Shown piece after piece: positions 19,719 through 28,591 of a DNA stretch of 64,000 nucleotides. The notes below the pieces were generated by a model. The model ran no database searches. It worked only from the letters and a program-made list of their open reading frames with translations, and was not told where the DNA came from. The stretch lies in assembly GCA_965230345.1 (NCBI GenBank), contig CBDDKR010000002.1, positions 372,001 through 436,000 on the forward strand, given 5' to 3'. Numbering within the stretch: position 1 is the stretch's first letter; each line of letters starts with the position of its first letter. The translations under genes and the position numbers were made by a program. The DNA comes from JADKBO01 sp965230345. Lineage in GTDB: Bacteria; Bacteroidota; Bacteroidia; Chitinophagales; Saprospiraceae.

Positions 19719-19871
19719 AGTGATTTAAAAACTAAACGTTAGATCATCTCACTGAAATTCAAGCTCTGCCCAAAAATTAATTACCATAGCTTTGGCTATG
19801 TTAAAGAATTCTCGGATTGATCTTACTTCCAAGCAGTTAATTCTGCTATTGAACACCGTTTTTAAATCACT
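19719..19871. repeat. Dispersed repeat with terminal inverted repeats, copy 2
   Basis: A 153-bp relative of the element at 10563-10726. The perfect inverted ends are agtgatttaaaaac (19719-19732) and its complement (19858-19871). These ends have five A/T where copy 1 has four, on both arms. The internal hairpin catagc-tttg-gctatg is identical. The element fills the gap between the convergent fadD and lipoprotein genes and ends one base before the lipoprotein stop codon. Confidence 0.85.
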
Positions 19872-19872
19872 A

Positions 19873-20940
19873 CTATTTTACTTCTTCTACAAAGGCAAAT
19901 CTCAACTTTCCGTTTTTGATATACTTAGTCTTATTAGATTCTGTGTGTTTTAAGATACATGACAATTGAATATCACATTCGTAGGTATTGATTTTTTCTT
20001 CGTTTTCAATGTATTCCTTAACATTACTTATTTGAAATGAATGCGGGAGTATTTGTTGGAGCTTAGATGATCTATAAATATCACCAAATTCATCTTTATA
20101 AACGATTTCAACATCATGAATATCTGCCTGAGTTTGATCTGGAAGTAATGTATTGGTATACTTATAACCAACAGTCTCCTTATCGATATTTGATGACTCT
20201 TTAGGAATATGAAACTGTACATTTTGAATTGTTCCATTAGTAAATACCACATCGAAAAATCCCAAAGCATCCTTATTGTAGAAGATTCTTTCATTTCCTA
20301 CGTATTGATCCCCCCAAACTACAGACATAACTTCATCACCTAAAACTTGAAATCTTGTAAGGCTATCTGTTTTTTCTATTTCTATTTCTATTTCAAATCC
20401 TTGTTGTTCTATAGGGAACAATGATTGACTAAAATTTATAATACTTTCTCCATCAACATTAAGCACTGACAAAGCAATATTTACAGCCTCACCTTGACCA
20501 AACTGAAGTACCTTATCCCAATTATTTTCGATGGTTAAGGTCTCATTTTCGGTAAACAAAATGTATGATAGATTGGATTCCGTTTTTACTTCGATTTTAT
20601 GCTCTATTACTTGATCCAAAGTAGTAAAGTATCGCGCTTCTTCCGTATCTGTAAACAATGGTTTTTCCTGTGATCTATGAAGCTCTACAGACAAGCTTGG
20701 ACCACAATTACTGTTACAATCTATAGGTTTTAACGTTGAGTGGAATACTGTTTTCCTTCCCGCAATAAATCCATCAGTATCTAAAACATAATCATTTAAT
20801 CCAGCAAATTCAGCAAATATAGACCCGTCTTGAAACTCAATATGAGCTTCCAAATCTGGTTCCAACTGGGGAATATCCAATCCTTTTTTTTCGCAACCAG
20901 CAGCAATTAAAATGAAGCATATGTAAATCCAATATTTCAT
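19873..20940 (-). CDS. Lipoprotein of the ECF sigma operon
   Basis: A 355-residue predicted lipoprotein: MKYWIYICFILIAAGCEKK gives a lipobox with Cys at residue 16. The body is beta-rich and acidic, with no recognised domain. It is the last gene of the sigma / anti-sigma-like unit; its ATG overlaps the upstream stop by one base (TAATG), indicating translational coupling. It may be an envelope partner of the membrane protein, but no function can be assigned from sequence. Confidence 0.85.
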   Translation of the reverse strand: MKYWIYICFILIAAGCEKKGLDIPQLEPDLEAHIEFQDGSIFAEFAGLNDYVLDTDGFIAGRKTVFHSTLKPIDCNSNCGPSLSVELHRSQEKPLFTDTEEARYFTTLDQVIEHKIEVKTESNLSYILFTENETLTIENNWDKVLQFGQGEAVNIALSVLNVDGESIINFSQSLFPIEQQGFEIEIEIEKTDSLTRFQVLGDEVMSVVWGDQYVGNERIFYNKDALGFFDVVFTNGTIQNVQFHIPKESSNIDKETVGYKYTNTLLPDQTQADIHDVEIVYKDEFGDIYRSSKLQQILPHSFQISNVKEYIENEEKINTYECDIQLSCILKHTESNKTKYIKNGKLRFAFVEEVK

Positions 20941-22136
20941 TAGAAATGATAGGTTAATGAAGCAAAATATCTTGAATTGTTAGAAGTTGATTCTTGGTAT
21001 GAGTTTTTCAATCCCGAATACATAAAATATTCGTAACCTACACCAAATGCCAAATTAGAGAAATTATACTCTAACATTGATTTTAACGAAAGATTTATAT
21101 CCTTGGTGTACTTATTCTCAACATTAATTTTTTCAACAACTTTATTTGTATTGGCAACGTGCATTGTACGTTCACCTTGAGCATTGAGTCGATATAAACC
21201 TGAAAATCCAACTACACCATAGATTTTATCTATAATCCGATACCCAGCATCCATTTTCAATCCCGTATAGTGAATATTATCAATCGATAAAGAAGCAACA
21301 GATCTAGAAAGTGCAAACGTATAAACATCTTGGGTTTTCTTATCTACAATCCTATCATTTAACCTGTGATATTGGTATGTCAATCCTACCCTATATCGAA
21401 AGTCTGATTTTTTCGAACTAATGCCGGCAAAGATATTTTTGTTATCTCCATCAATGGAAGAATTTAACTGTACAAACCATGATCTTGTACTGAGATTTCT
21501 AGGTTTTATTAATGACATACGTTGCCCACTATAATCAGACCATTCCAATGCACATGGAGCAAGACTTGCTACCTGATTGATTTCTGCCGTTTTTGAATTA
21601 TTTTGTAAAACAGGAATAGCAATGTTGTAGTGCCCGACTTCCAAATGATTTCTTTTGATGCCTGCAATTGGAACTGGTTTTAATACTATTTTCTTCAATT
21701 CATTATCATTGGCGGAATTATACGATTTTATATTTTCAAGTGTAGAAACTACTTCTGCCTTTGGGTTCTTGTTTTGATTTGATCCTAAAGCATTAATATT
21801 TGATGTAGGCTCAACAGAATCCTTCTCCTCGGATTGAACATCAGCCTCAACACTTCGTTGGGGATCTATACTTTCACTAACCACATCGTTAGGTACGGCG
21901 ACATCAACTCTTGCTCTATTGACAGGTCTTTTGTCTTCACCGAAGAGACTAAATAACCCTAGAGTTATAAGAACTGCACCTGTGCCAATAAACCACCAAA
22001 AGAAACCACGTCTCTTCTTCTTTTTAGAAACAACTTGATCTTTTATACTAAGCCAATCCTCCTCAGAAGGATGGAAATCCAAATTCAAATTGGATTTGGC
22101 AAACAAATCATCAATATTAAACTCTGGCTTACTCAT
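20940..22136 (-). CDS. Anti-sigma-like membrane protein with barrel-like C-terminus
   Basis: A 398-residue protein with an unusual layout. Residues 1-42 are cytoplasm-like and include FHPSEEDWLSIKDQV and a basic KKKKRR stretch. One transmembrane helix follows (about 44-64; FFWWFIGTGAVLITLGLFSLF), then an Asp/Ser/Glu-rich periplasmic linker to about residue 150. The tail has alternating strands and ends in aromatic YFASLTYHF, like an outer-membrane barrel. It overlaps the sigma gene by 8 bases and the lipoprotein gene by 1 base. The context says regulator of that sigma factor; the N-terminus would hold the sigma and the C-terminus sense the envelope. This is inference, and whether the barrel is real is not settled. 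Confidence 0.82.
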   Translation of the reverse strand: MSKPEFNIDDLFAKSNLNLDFHPSEEDWLSIKDQVVSKKKKRRGFFWWFIGTGAVLITLGLFSLFGEDKRPVNRARVDVAVPNDVVSESIDPQRSVEADVQSEEKDSVEPTSNINALGSNQNKNPKAEVVSTLENIKSYNSANDNELKKIVLKPVPIAGIKRNHLEVGHYNIAIPVLQNNSKTAEINQVASLAPCALEWSDYSGQRMSLIKPRNLSTRSWFVQLNSSIDGDNKNIFAGISSKKSDFRYRVGLTYQYHRLNDRIVDKKTQDVYTFALSRSVASLSIDNIHYTGLKMDAGYRIIDKIYGVVGFSGLYRLNAQGERTMHVANTNKVVEKINVENKYTKDINLSLKSMLEYNFSNLAFGVGYEYFMYSGLKNSYQESTSNNSRYFASLTYHF

Positions 22137-22689
22137 ACATATTTATTTTATGTTTTTCATAGAACGTTTTGATCTTAACTTTCAACTTTTTTCTAGCTTC
22201 ATTAACATGCCATCGAGATGCATTTTCTGATATTCCAAGCATCTCGCTTATTTCCTTGTGTTTGTATCCATCTACCGCAAATAGTAAAAATACTTCTTTC
22301 GAAGTTTTAGGAAGTTGAGCAATAAAAGAATGTAAATGTGCAGCATCTAGATCATTTACTCCCTTATTAGCAACGGACTGCGATTCATAAAACTCCCCGA
22401 CACTGACTTCTTTGCTTTTTCTGGATTTGATTTTTCTATATTCATCAATATTAGCATTAACACAAATCCTACTGATCCAACTTTTAAACGAGTCGTCTAC
22501 TCTATATTTAGATAAATTATCCAAAATTTTAATAAACACCTTATTGACTATAGATTTTGCATCTGCTTCATTGGATTGATATCTAATACTTATATTCATT
22601 AAATGATTATAACACATAAAATACAATTGCTTGCAAGTCTGTTCGTCTCGCTCGATACAAAGTCGTATGATATCTTGGGTTATCTTCAT
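22129..22689 (-). CDS. ECF-type RNA polymerase sigma factor
   Basis: A 186-residue sigma-70 family protein with region 2 (ADAKSIVNKVFIKILDNL, then SWISRICVNANIDEYRK) and region 4 (LPKTSKEVFLLFAVDGYKH, then EISEMLGISENASRWHVNEA), the size of ECF factors. It is the first gene of a tightly overlapping three-gene unit with the membrane protein and lipoprotein. A strong hairpin lies 11 bases before its start codon, between it and the large repeat protein. Confidence 0.92.
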   Translation of the reverse strand: MKITQDIIRLCIERDEQTCKQLYFMCYNHLMNISIRYQSNEADAKSIVNKVFIKILDNLSKYRVDDSFKSWISRICVNANIDEYRKIKSRKSKEVSVGEFYESQSVANKGVNDLDAAHLHSFIAQLPKTSKEVFLLFAVDGYKHKEISEMLGISENASRWHVNEARKKLKVKIKTFYEKHKINMYE

Positions 22690-22700
22690 AAAACAAAATA

Positions 22701-22725
22701 GGGGTACAGAAAAGATCCGTACCCC
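22701..22725 (-). terminator. Hairpin between the repeat-protein gene and the sigma gene
   Basis: A perfect 7-bp GC-rich stem, ggggtac (22701-22707) with gtacccc (22719-22725), and an 11-nt loop. On the minus strand it is followed by TATTTTGTTTT. It is 15 bp after the stop at 22741 and ends 11 bp before the sigma ATG, so it could terminate, attenuate or block translation initiation of the sigma gene. Confidence 0.65.
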
Positions 22726-22740
22726 AAAGCAATCTATGAT

Positions 22741-25725
22741 CTATTTTTTAATAAAATTCTTTGTTACAGTATTATTTGATCCTTTTAAACTCAAGATATA
22801 CAATCCTGAACTAAGGTGATCTACGTCGATTCTGTCATTTTGTAATCTGACAACCATTTTTCTTCCCATTTGATCAAATACTTCAACTTGATAATCGTTT
22901 ATATCCAGTCCTTTCACCTGAATCCAATCCACTGCTGGATTAGGTAATAGAGTAAAGTTACTGTTTACCAATTCTTCTTCATTCGTACTTGTAGGAGTAT
23001 TGGCATTGAAGGTTATATTATCAATAAACGCATTACTTGGAGAAAGTACTACTTCCTTCATCTGAAGTTTTACTCCTGGAGTTGCTAAATACACTTTGTA
23101 TTTACCGTAAGGAAGATTTTCTACTTCGAATTTGCCTTCACCATCCGATGTAACATGTGCAAATGGAACCATTTCATCTGAGAACAATACAATATCTGCT
23201 CCCTCCACAGGTTCATTAGATCTGTTTTCAGACGCACCATCTGTAGTCAAATTACCGCCTTCAAATACAAATCCTTCGATTCCACCAGGTCCAACCAAAC
23301 CAGTTGTTCTTATCGCAGCAATATCTAAAAGAATAAATTCTCCCATAGAACAATCAATCACTTGAGCATCCGTCCAAAATTCTTCAGAAGGAGCATAAGT
23401 AGGGATGTACTCATTTACACCAATTGGATCCGTAGCATCACTTCTTACAATATATTCACCACAAGGCAATTGAATCTCAAATATTCCTCCTAACACATCA
23501 ACAATGCCTACTTCAGATAATACCGAATCTTGAGCTTCATAAATTGTTGCTGTTCCATCAAGAGGGAATCCATCTACCGCATCATAAACAAATCCGGTTA
23601 TAAACATTATATCGTTAGCAGTATTGCCAAAATCAATACAACTTGTGTAAACACACCCATCATCACTGTCAATTACAACTACACAGTATTCAGGTATAGA
23701 AGCGTCAAAAGTTATTGTTGCAGTCGAATCACCATTAGCCCAGTAGTATTCGTAATTACCAGAACCATTGGTAACAATAGCTGTCAACGTACCAGCAACA
23801 CTATCCAATAATATTTCTACTGATCCTGCACAATTTGTATGGTTGAATAAATCAATACACTGTACCGCTACACATCCACTAAGGGTATCAATAGCTTCAA
23901 TACAATAAAAGTTGTTGTTCATCAATTCCAGAGGGAATTGCACTTCTTCTCCTTCTAAATAGTAAACAAAATCTGTGCTGTCACTAACTATAACATCAAT
24001 TGTAGTTGTTGAATCCGTTTCGGCTATAATCTCAAGTTCGAAGAAACACAAATCAACTCCACCAACCTCAACAAACTGACACCACTCACTAATACATCCA
24101 TTTTGATCCTCGACAGTTACGCAGTACTCACCACTCTCAGTTACAGTAATACTTTCTGTAGTATCTCCTGTGCTCCACAAGTATGTAAAAGGTCCTTGTC
24201 CATACGGAATCGCTACCAATTCAATCCCGTTTGGTGAAGGATCGCAAGAAACAAATACTGAGCAATCATTCCATACAAACGGCTCATAACAAGCAGTACT
24301 AACACAATTGTTTTGATCTACAACTTCAACACAATAAATAGTGTCTGTTGTAACAGCGATACTCTGAGAAGTTGATTGGCCATTATTCCATACATAAGTA
24401 AATGGTCCTTGTCCAAAAGTATATGTAGTAAGAATTTCTGTTCCACTTGAATCAATTTCACTGTAGATATAGCTGTAACATTCGTTAAAAATTGTAGTGT
24501 CTATAACTACTTCTTCGCAATAAGAAGCTTCACACCCAGTTTCATCCACCATATTAACACAGTACAATCCATCCATGGTTACATTGATTTCATTACTGGT
24601 ATCTGGGAGACTTACCCCATCCAATGTCCAACTATAATCAATTTCTCCTTCACCATACCCAAATGCTATAGCAGATTGAACGAATGGATCATAATAAAAA
24701 TATACATCACAAAAGTTAAAGGATCCCACATAGGTACAAACGAAAAAAGTACACCCTTCTCCATCATTAACTTCTACACAATATTCACCATCTTCACTAA
24801 CTTCAATGGTTTCAGTTGTTTCTCCCGTACTCCACAAATAGGTTAAGTTGTCTCCCGCATCATAAGCTTCTACTGACAATGTGTATATACCCATACTGTC
24901 TTCTTCAACTATAATTTGTCCCCAGCAATAATTAAATACTGAATCCGGAACTACATATTCACAATACATTGAAGTACATCCAGCTTCATCTTCCATTTCG
25001 ACGCAGTACTCTCCTTCTTCCGTAATTGTTAGAATTCCAGTTGAATCACTAGATATTTCTTCTCCATCTAGTGTCCACGTGTACGTAATTAAACCTTCAC
25101 CAAATCCCTGAGCGTATAATGTATTTTCAAGAAAATCGGTATAGAAAAACACTTCACAAGAATCTATACCATATACATCAACACAGGCATTAGCCTCACA
25201 TCCATCAGCATCAATAATATCTACACAATAAGTGTTTCCTTGTTCTCCAACGATAGACTGGGTAGTTTCTCCAGTTGACCACAAATAATTAATAGGTAAA
25301 GATCCAAGGGGGCTTTCAGCTGTTAATACGATTTCATTTTGACTATTGACAGTTTCAGTTATATACACATAACAATTATTTGACGTATTGCAGTCTGCCG
25401 TGAAAGATACATCAAACTCTAATTCTGCTGGATTCCAACAGATATCCTGAGTAGCAATTTCACCATTACATAGGATGGCCGTTACAGATGCACATCCTTG
25501 AGTTGCATCTTCAACATGGTTAATTTCATAAAGACCATTTGCATCTGTAATAACAAAAGACAGCAAATTAGAATCTTGATGAGAAATAAGGTAAATAGGA
25601 GTATCAGCAATACCTACACCTTGTGCATCAGTAACAGAACCTGTTACCAAAACATTGGTTTGACTCCAAAGGAGTTGAGATATAAATAGCAAGCAAAACG
25701 ATAAATAACTGAGTTTTTTATTCAT
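22741..25725 (-). CDS. SprB-like repeat protein with T9SS sorting domain
   Basis: A 994-residue exported protein. The start is set at MNKKLSYLSFCLLFIS, which begins the signal peptide; eight further codons are open upstream. A CarboxypepD-regulatory-like domain (residues 24-100) is followed by eight Cys-bearing repeats of about 70-75 residues (about 115-700). Most contain YLWSTGETTESI or YTWTLDGEEIS, then GEYCVEVND and GC...C. Two more regulatory-like beta domains (about 705-900) and a T9SS type A tail (LLPNPAVDW ... KNFIKK) complete it. It is probably a cell-surface or released adhesin. It lies upstream of the ECF sigma gene on the same strand, separated by the hairpin. Confidence 0.92.
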   Translation of the reverse strand: MNKKLSYLSFCLLFISQLLWSQTNVLVTGSVTDAQGVGIADTPIYLISHQDSNLLSFVITDANGLYEINHVEDATQGCASVTAILCNGEIATQDICWNPAELEFDVSFTADCNTSNNCYVYITETVNSQNEIVLTAESPLGSLPINYLWSTGETTQSIVGEQGNTYCVDIIDADGCEANACVDVYGIDSCEVFFYTDFLENTLYAQGFGEGLITYTWTLDGEEISSDSTGILTITEEGEYCVEMEDEAGCTSMYCEYVVPDSVFNYCWGQIIVEEDSMGIYTLSVEAYDAGDNLTYLWSTGETTETIEVSEDGEYCVEVNDGEGCTFFVCTYVGSFNFCDVYFYYDPFVQSAIAFGYGEGEIDYSWTLDGVSLPDTSNEINVTMDGLYCVNMVDETGCEASYCEEVVIDTTIFNECYSYIYSEIDSSGTEILTTYTFGQGPFTYVWNNGQSTSQSIAVTTDTIYCVEVVDQNNCVSTACYEPFVWNDCSVFVSCDPSPNGIELVAIPYGQGPFTYLWSTGDTTESITVTESGEYCVTVEDQNGCISEWCQFVEVGGVDLCFFELEIIAETDSTTTIDVIVSDSTDFVYYLEGEEVQFPLELMNNNFYCIEAIDTLSGCVAVQCIDLFNHTNCAGSVEILLDSVAGTLTAIVTNGSGNYEYYWANGDSTATITFDASIPEYCVVVIDSDDGCVYTSCIDFGNTANDIMFITGFVYDAVDGFPLDGTATIYEAQDSVLSEVGIVDVLGGIFEIQLPCGEYIVRSDATDPIGVNEYIPTYAPSEEFWTDAQVIDCSMGEFILLDIAAIRTTGLVGPGGIEGFVFEGGNLTTDGASENRSNEPVEGADIVLFSDEMVPFAHVTSDGEGKFEVENLPYGKYKVYLATPGVKLQMKEVVLSPSNAFIDNITFNANTPTSTNEEELVNSNFTLLPNPAVDWIQVKGLDINDYQVEVFDQMGRKMVVRLQNDRIDVDHLSSGLYILSLKGSNNTVTKNFIKK

Positions 25726-25855
25726 TTTAATGTGAGTTAAAAGATTCAAATAATAACAATTTAGTTAACAAATATTCTTACACTTAATTAGTACGATATC
25801 ATTCTTAAAAACATTAGGTCACTACATTAAAAAATTTCGGACGAGACAATGTCAT

Positions 25856-25885
25856 AAAAAAAAGGGTTGGCAAATCACCAACCCT
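25856..25885 (-). terminator. Terminator of icd
   Basis: Perfect stem agggttgg (25863-25870) with ccaaccct (25878-25885) and a 7-nt loop. On the minus strand it is followed by an uninterrupted T run (25863 down to 25856). It lies 23 bp beyond the icd stop. Confidence 0.9.
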
Positions 25886-25908
25886 CTTTTAGTTTCTCTG
25901 AATATCAA

Positions 25909-28125
25909 TTATATCGATTCGATGATATCATTAAGTGTTTTACTTGGACGCATTGCTCCAAAAGTTTTATCTACATCAGGAAAATAGTACCCGTTTATAT
26001 CCATATTCACTCCCTGAACATCATTTAATTCATTGACAATTGTATCTTCATTTTGAGTCATTTTCTCAACTACATTTGAAAACTTATTCTTCAAATCACC
26101 ATCCTTGTCTTGATTCGCCAACGCTTCAGCCCAATACATTGCCAAGTAAAAGTGACTTCCTCTATTATCCAACTCCCCAACTTTTCTAGAAGGAGATTTA
26201 TTCTCCTGTAAAAACTTTGCGGTAGCTGTATCTAGAGCATCGCCTAGCAATTGAGCTTTTTCATTATTGTACTTTTGACCGAGATGATCTAAAGAAACTG
26301 CAAGAGCCAAAAACTCACCTAAAGAATCCCACCTCAAATGGTTTTCTTCATTGAACTGTTGAACATGCTTCGGCGCTGATCCACCAGCACCAGTTTCAAA
26401 CAATCCACCGCCATTCATTAATGGTACGATAGATAGCATTTTAGCACTTGTTCCTAGTTCAAGAATTGGAAAAAGATCTGTTAAATAGTCTCTTAATACA
26501 TTCCCAGTTACAGAAATAGTATCTTTTCCATCTTTCAATCTTTTTAAAGTAAATTGAGTTGCATCTGATACAGATTTAATATGAATTTCTAATCCTGAAG
26601 TATCATGATTTGGAAGATACTGATTCACTTTTTTGATCAACTGTGCATCATGAGCTCTATTTTCGTCTAACCAAAACACTGCAGGTGTATCAGTCAATCT
26701 AGCTCTAGTAACAGCAAGTTTCACCCAATCCTGAATTGGTAAATCTTTTACTTGACACATTCTCCAAATATCACCTTCTTCGACTTCATGAGTCATTAAG
26801 ATCTCTCCTGATTCGGCTACTACTTCTACTCTACCATTTGATTCAAGCTCAAAGGTTTTATCGTGAGATCCATACTCTTCTGCTTTCTGTGCCATCAGAC
26901 CAACATTTGGGACAGTTCCCATTGTTGTCGGATCAAATGCGCCATGTTCTTTACAAAAATCGATGGTTGTTTGATACAAACTTGCATAACTACTATCTGG
27001 AATTACAGCTTTAGTATCCTGTTGGTCTCCATTTTTATTCCACATCTGACCACTAGTTCGAATCATTGCAGGCATGGACGCATCAATAATTACATCACTT
27101 GGAACATGCAAATTGGTAATACCTTTATCTGAGTTTACCATTGCTAGATCTGGTCCATTTTCAATAGCAATTTTAATATCCTCCTCAATAGCCGATCTTT
27201 TATCGTCTGGAAGGTTTTTTATTTTGTTTACTACATCTCCAAATCCATTGCTTACCTCTACACCTAGTTCTTCAAACTCGGCAGCGTATTTATCAAATAA
27301 ATCTTTAAAGTAGACAGAAACCACATGTCCAAAAATAATTGGGTCTGAAACTTTCATCATTGTCGCCTTCATATGAAGAGAAAACAAGATATCATTCTCC
27401 TTGGCATCTTTAATTTGATCTTCAACAAATTCCAGTAAAGCTTTTTTCCTCATTACTGTGGAATCAATTATTTCACCAGCCTGAATAGCAATACCTTCTT
27501 TTAAAGAAATACTATTGCCTGCACTGTCTATATGGCGAATATTTACTGAAGTCGCAGCATCTACTGTTACAGATTGCTCATTGGATCTAAAATCATTGGC
27601 AGTCATAGTTGCAACATGAGATTTTGAATCCTTAGACCATGCACCCATTCTATGCGGATGCTTTTTAGCAAATGCCTTAACAGGTTTTGGAGCTCTCCTA
27701 TCAGAATTTCCCTCTCTCAACACAGGATTAACCGCGCTACCTTTCACCTTATTATATCTAGAAAGTATTTCCTTTTCTTCATCCGTCTCTGGTTCTTCTG
27801 GGTAATCTGGCAAATCATATCCTTTTGCCTGAAGTTCCTTAATTGCCGCAATTAATTGAGGTACTGAAGCGCTAATGTTAGGAAGCTTTATAATATTAGC
27901 TTCAGGTTTTTTAGCCAACTCTCCTAATTCGGCCAAATCATTACTCATTCGCTGCTCTGCCTTTAAATATTCAGGGAAAACAGAAATAATTCTTGCCGCA
28001 AGAGAGATGTCTCTTGTTTCAATTTCTACTCCAGCTGAAGAAGCAAAAGCTTCGATAATTGGTAATAGAGAATGAGTCGCCAAAAAAGGAGCTTCGTCCG
28101 TCTTGGTATATATAATTTTTGCCAT
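25909..28125 (-). CDS. icd: Monomeric NADP-dependent isocitrate dehydrogenase
   Basis: A 738-residue enzyme of the monomeric IDH family (IDH-II), about twice the length of the common dimeric Icd. It oxidises isocitrate to 2-oxoglutarate with NADP in the TCA cycle. Diagnostic stretches are KIIYTKTDEAPFLATHSLLP at the N-terminus, PVLREGNSDRRAPKPVKAFA, DASMPAMIRTSGQMWNKNG, and GGGLFETGAGGSAPKHVQQ near residue 575. It is transcribed alone and ends at a strong terminator. Confidence 0.96.
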   Translation of the reverse strand: MAKIIYTKTDEAPFLATHSLLPIIEAFASSAGVEIETRDISLAARIISVFPEYLKAEQRMSNDLAELGELAKKPEANIIKLPNISASVPQLIAAIKELQAKGYDLPDYPEEPETDEEKEILSRYNKVKGSAVNPVLREGNSDRRAPKPVKAFAKKHPHRMGAWSKDSKSHVATMTANDFRSNEQSVTVDAATSVNIRHIDSAGNSISLKEGIAIQAGEIIDSTVMRKKALLEFVEDQIKDAKENDILFSLHMKATMMKVSDPIIFGHVVSVYFKDLFDKYAAEFEELGVEVSNGFGDVVNKIKNLPDDKRSAIEEDIKIAIENGPDLAMVNSDKGITNLHVPSDVIIDASMPAMIRTSGQMWNKNGDQQDTKAVIPDSSYASLYQTTIDFCKEHGAFDPTTMGTVPNVGLMAQKAEEYGSHDKTFELESNGRVEVVAESGEILMTHEVEEGDIWRMCQVKDLPIQDWVKLAVTRARLTDTPAVFWLDENRAHDAQLIKKVNQYLPNHDTSGLEIHIKSVSDATQFTLKRLKDGKDTISVTGNVLRDYLTDLFPILELGTSAKMLSIVPLMNGGGLFETGAGGSAPKHVQQFNEENHLRWDSLGEFLALAVSLDHLGQKYNNEKAQLLGDALDTATAKFLQENKSPSRKVGELDNRGSHFYLAMYWAEALANQDKDGDLKNKFSNVVEKMTQNEDTIVNELNDVQGVNMDINGYYFPDVDKTFGAMRPSKTLNDIIESI

Positions 28126-28591
28126 TATTGTTTGATTAATTTTTATATCTAGAAATATCGGCGAAAGTAATTATTTTCAAGGGAATATGAAAATCAAGAT
28201 CCCAGTTCAAGTCCGTAAATCTAACTTGGTTTAACAATTGTTCACTAACAAAAAAATGGATTTTGAACATTAACAAACGATCTTTCACATACTCAAATCT
28301 CCACTACCATTTCCTTACACACTGCACCATATTTAATTATGATTAAAGTTCACAATCCTCCTGTCTTTAATTCAACAATTTATTCCTCATCAAACAACCT
28401 GTAACTCAAATCATTGCCCCACATATTTCAAAATTATAATCACAAACAACCTTAAAATTAACTCGCTTTCCTATTGATCTTTGGTTCATATTCGTCATAT
28501 TTGTATCTATACTTATTAAGCGAATGGGCTATGAAGCATTCAGAGTCTATCACTTATCCATATTGTAAAAAACAATAAAAAACGAATTACT
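28126..28591. other. Divergent intergenic region between icd and the phosphohexomutase
   Basis: 466 bp of AT-rich sequence with no credible gene. It must carry the promoters for both divergent genes. A possible -7 box for icd (TTACTTTCG on the minus strand, near 28160) and a TTTG pair near 28482-28505 for the mutase are the best candidates. Confidence 0.5.
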
